Of a DNA stretch of 12,980 bases, positions 12,886 through 12,980 are shown in pieces. Position 1 is the stretch's first letter. Every line of letters begins with the position of its first letter. The notes beneath the pieces were generated by a model, which saw nothing but the letters and a program-made list of their open reading frames with translations, made no database searches and had not been told where the DNA came from. Source of the stretch: UMGS1307 sp964523005 (lineage in GTDB: Bacteria > Bacillota > Clostridia > Oscillospirales > CAG-382); assembly GCA_964523005.1 (NCBI GenBank), contig CAZFZL010000043.1:1-12980 (forward strand), given 5' to 3'. Both the position numbers and the translations under genes were made by a program.

Positions 12886-12980
12886 CCCGCATAAACACTG
12901 GGTTTTCGTCACTTTTCTCAGTCTAAAGGCTTCATCGTCGGAAACCGAGTATTCATATCATTATAATCTTTCATTAGCTA

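Larger units (their letters stand above)
12464..12980. other. Intergenic stretch at the right edge, no convincing gene
   Basis: These 517 nt are A/T-rich and hold no ORF with a good ribosome binding site. They contain the likely promoter region of the accessory operon, an inverted repeat, a terminator-like hairpin, tandem 11-bp repeats and another hairpin, all listed separately. A minus-strand frame at about 12805-12957 stays open (it includes FRLRKVTKTQCLCGFADFVK) but has no start and ends in the repeat region; it may be the tail of a gene or a remnant. Confidence 0.5.

Noticed and set aside
1..12980. tRNA, rRNA or CRISPR array
   Set aside because: No cloverleaf with conserved TTCGA-type arms, no rRNA-like sequence and no regularly spaced repeats with unique spacers were seen.

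Overview
The window looks like a chromosomal piece of an endospore-forming Clostridia-type Firmicute. The signs are a SpoVT-like sporulation regulator, strong GGAGG ribosome binding sites throughout, a type I-beta DAHP synthase, a type II dehydroquinase, and roughly balanced base composition. No species name can be supported from the sequence alone.

Positions 30-8389, minus strand, hold one tightly packed aromatic amino acid operon. Read in the direction of transcription it runs: promoter, short leader peptide, attenuator-type terminator, aroF, tyrA, aroB, aroA, aroC, pheA, an aroE-aroK fusion, aroQ, terminator. These genes cover all seven shikimate-pathway steps from erythrose 4-phosphate and phosphoenolpyruvate to chorismate. 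They also provide chorismate mutase with prephenate dehydratase (to phenylpyruvate) and prephenate dehydrogenase (to 4-hydroxyphenylpyruvate). No aminotransferase and no trp genes are present. Neighbouring genes overlap or lie at most 4 nt apart, so translation is probably coupled.

The most notable element is a 28-codon leader ORF (8248-8334) that is not annotated by similarity to any named gene. Nine of its 28 residues are Phe, Tyr or Trp, mostly between codons 10 and 19. A good ribosome binding site and a consensus promoter precede it, and a GC-rich hairpin with a U-tract follows it, all before aroF. This is the layout of ribosome-mediated attenuation sensing all three aromatic amino acids. 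I see no T-box signature.

Positions 8452-8985 encode SpoVT, on the same strand upstream of the operon. From 9037 to 9459 there is no confident full-length gene. This stretch holds a minus-strand terminator and, just upstream of it, what looks like the last 33 codons of a minus-strand gene cut off by an insertion sequence.

Positions 9460-10845 are an IS3-family element with imperfect terminal inverted repeats, orfA, an A7 frameshift site and an orfB with an intact DD(35)E core. A TAA codon interrupts orfB, so the copy is probably dead.

Positions 10960-12463, minus strand, carry a small accessory operon: a Sel1-repeat protein, a RelA/SpoT-like HD-domain protein whose HD motif reads DD, and an unrecognised 129-residue protein. 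The last 500 bases hold no convincing gene but contain a terminator-like hairpin, tandem 11-bp repeats and a second hairpin, possibly the edge of a mobile element.
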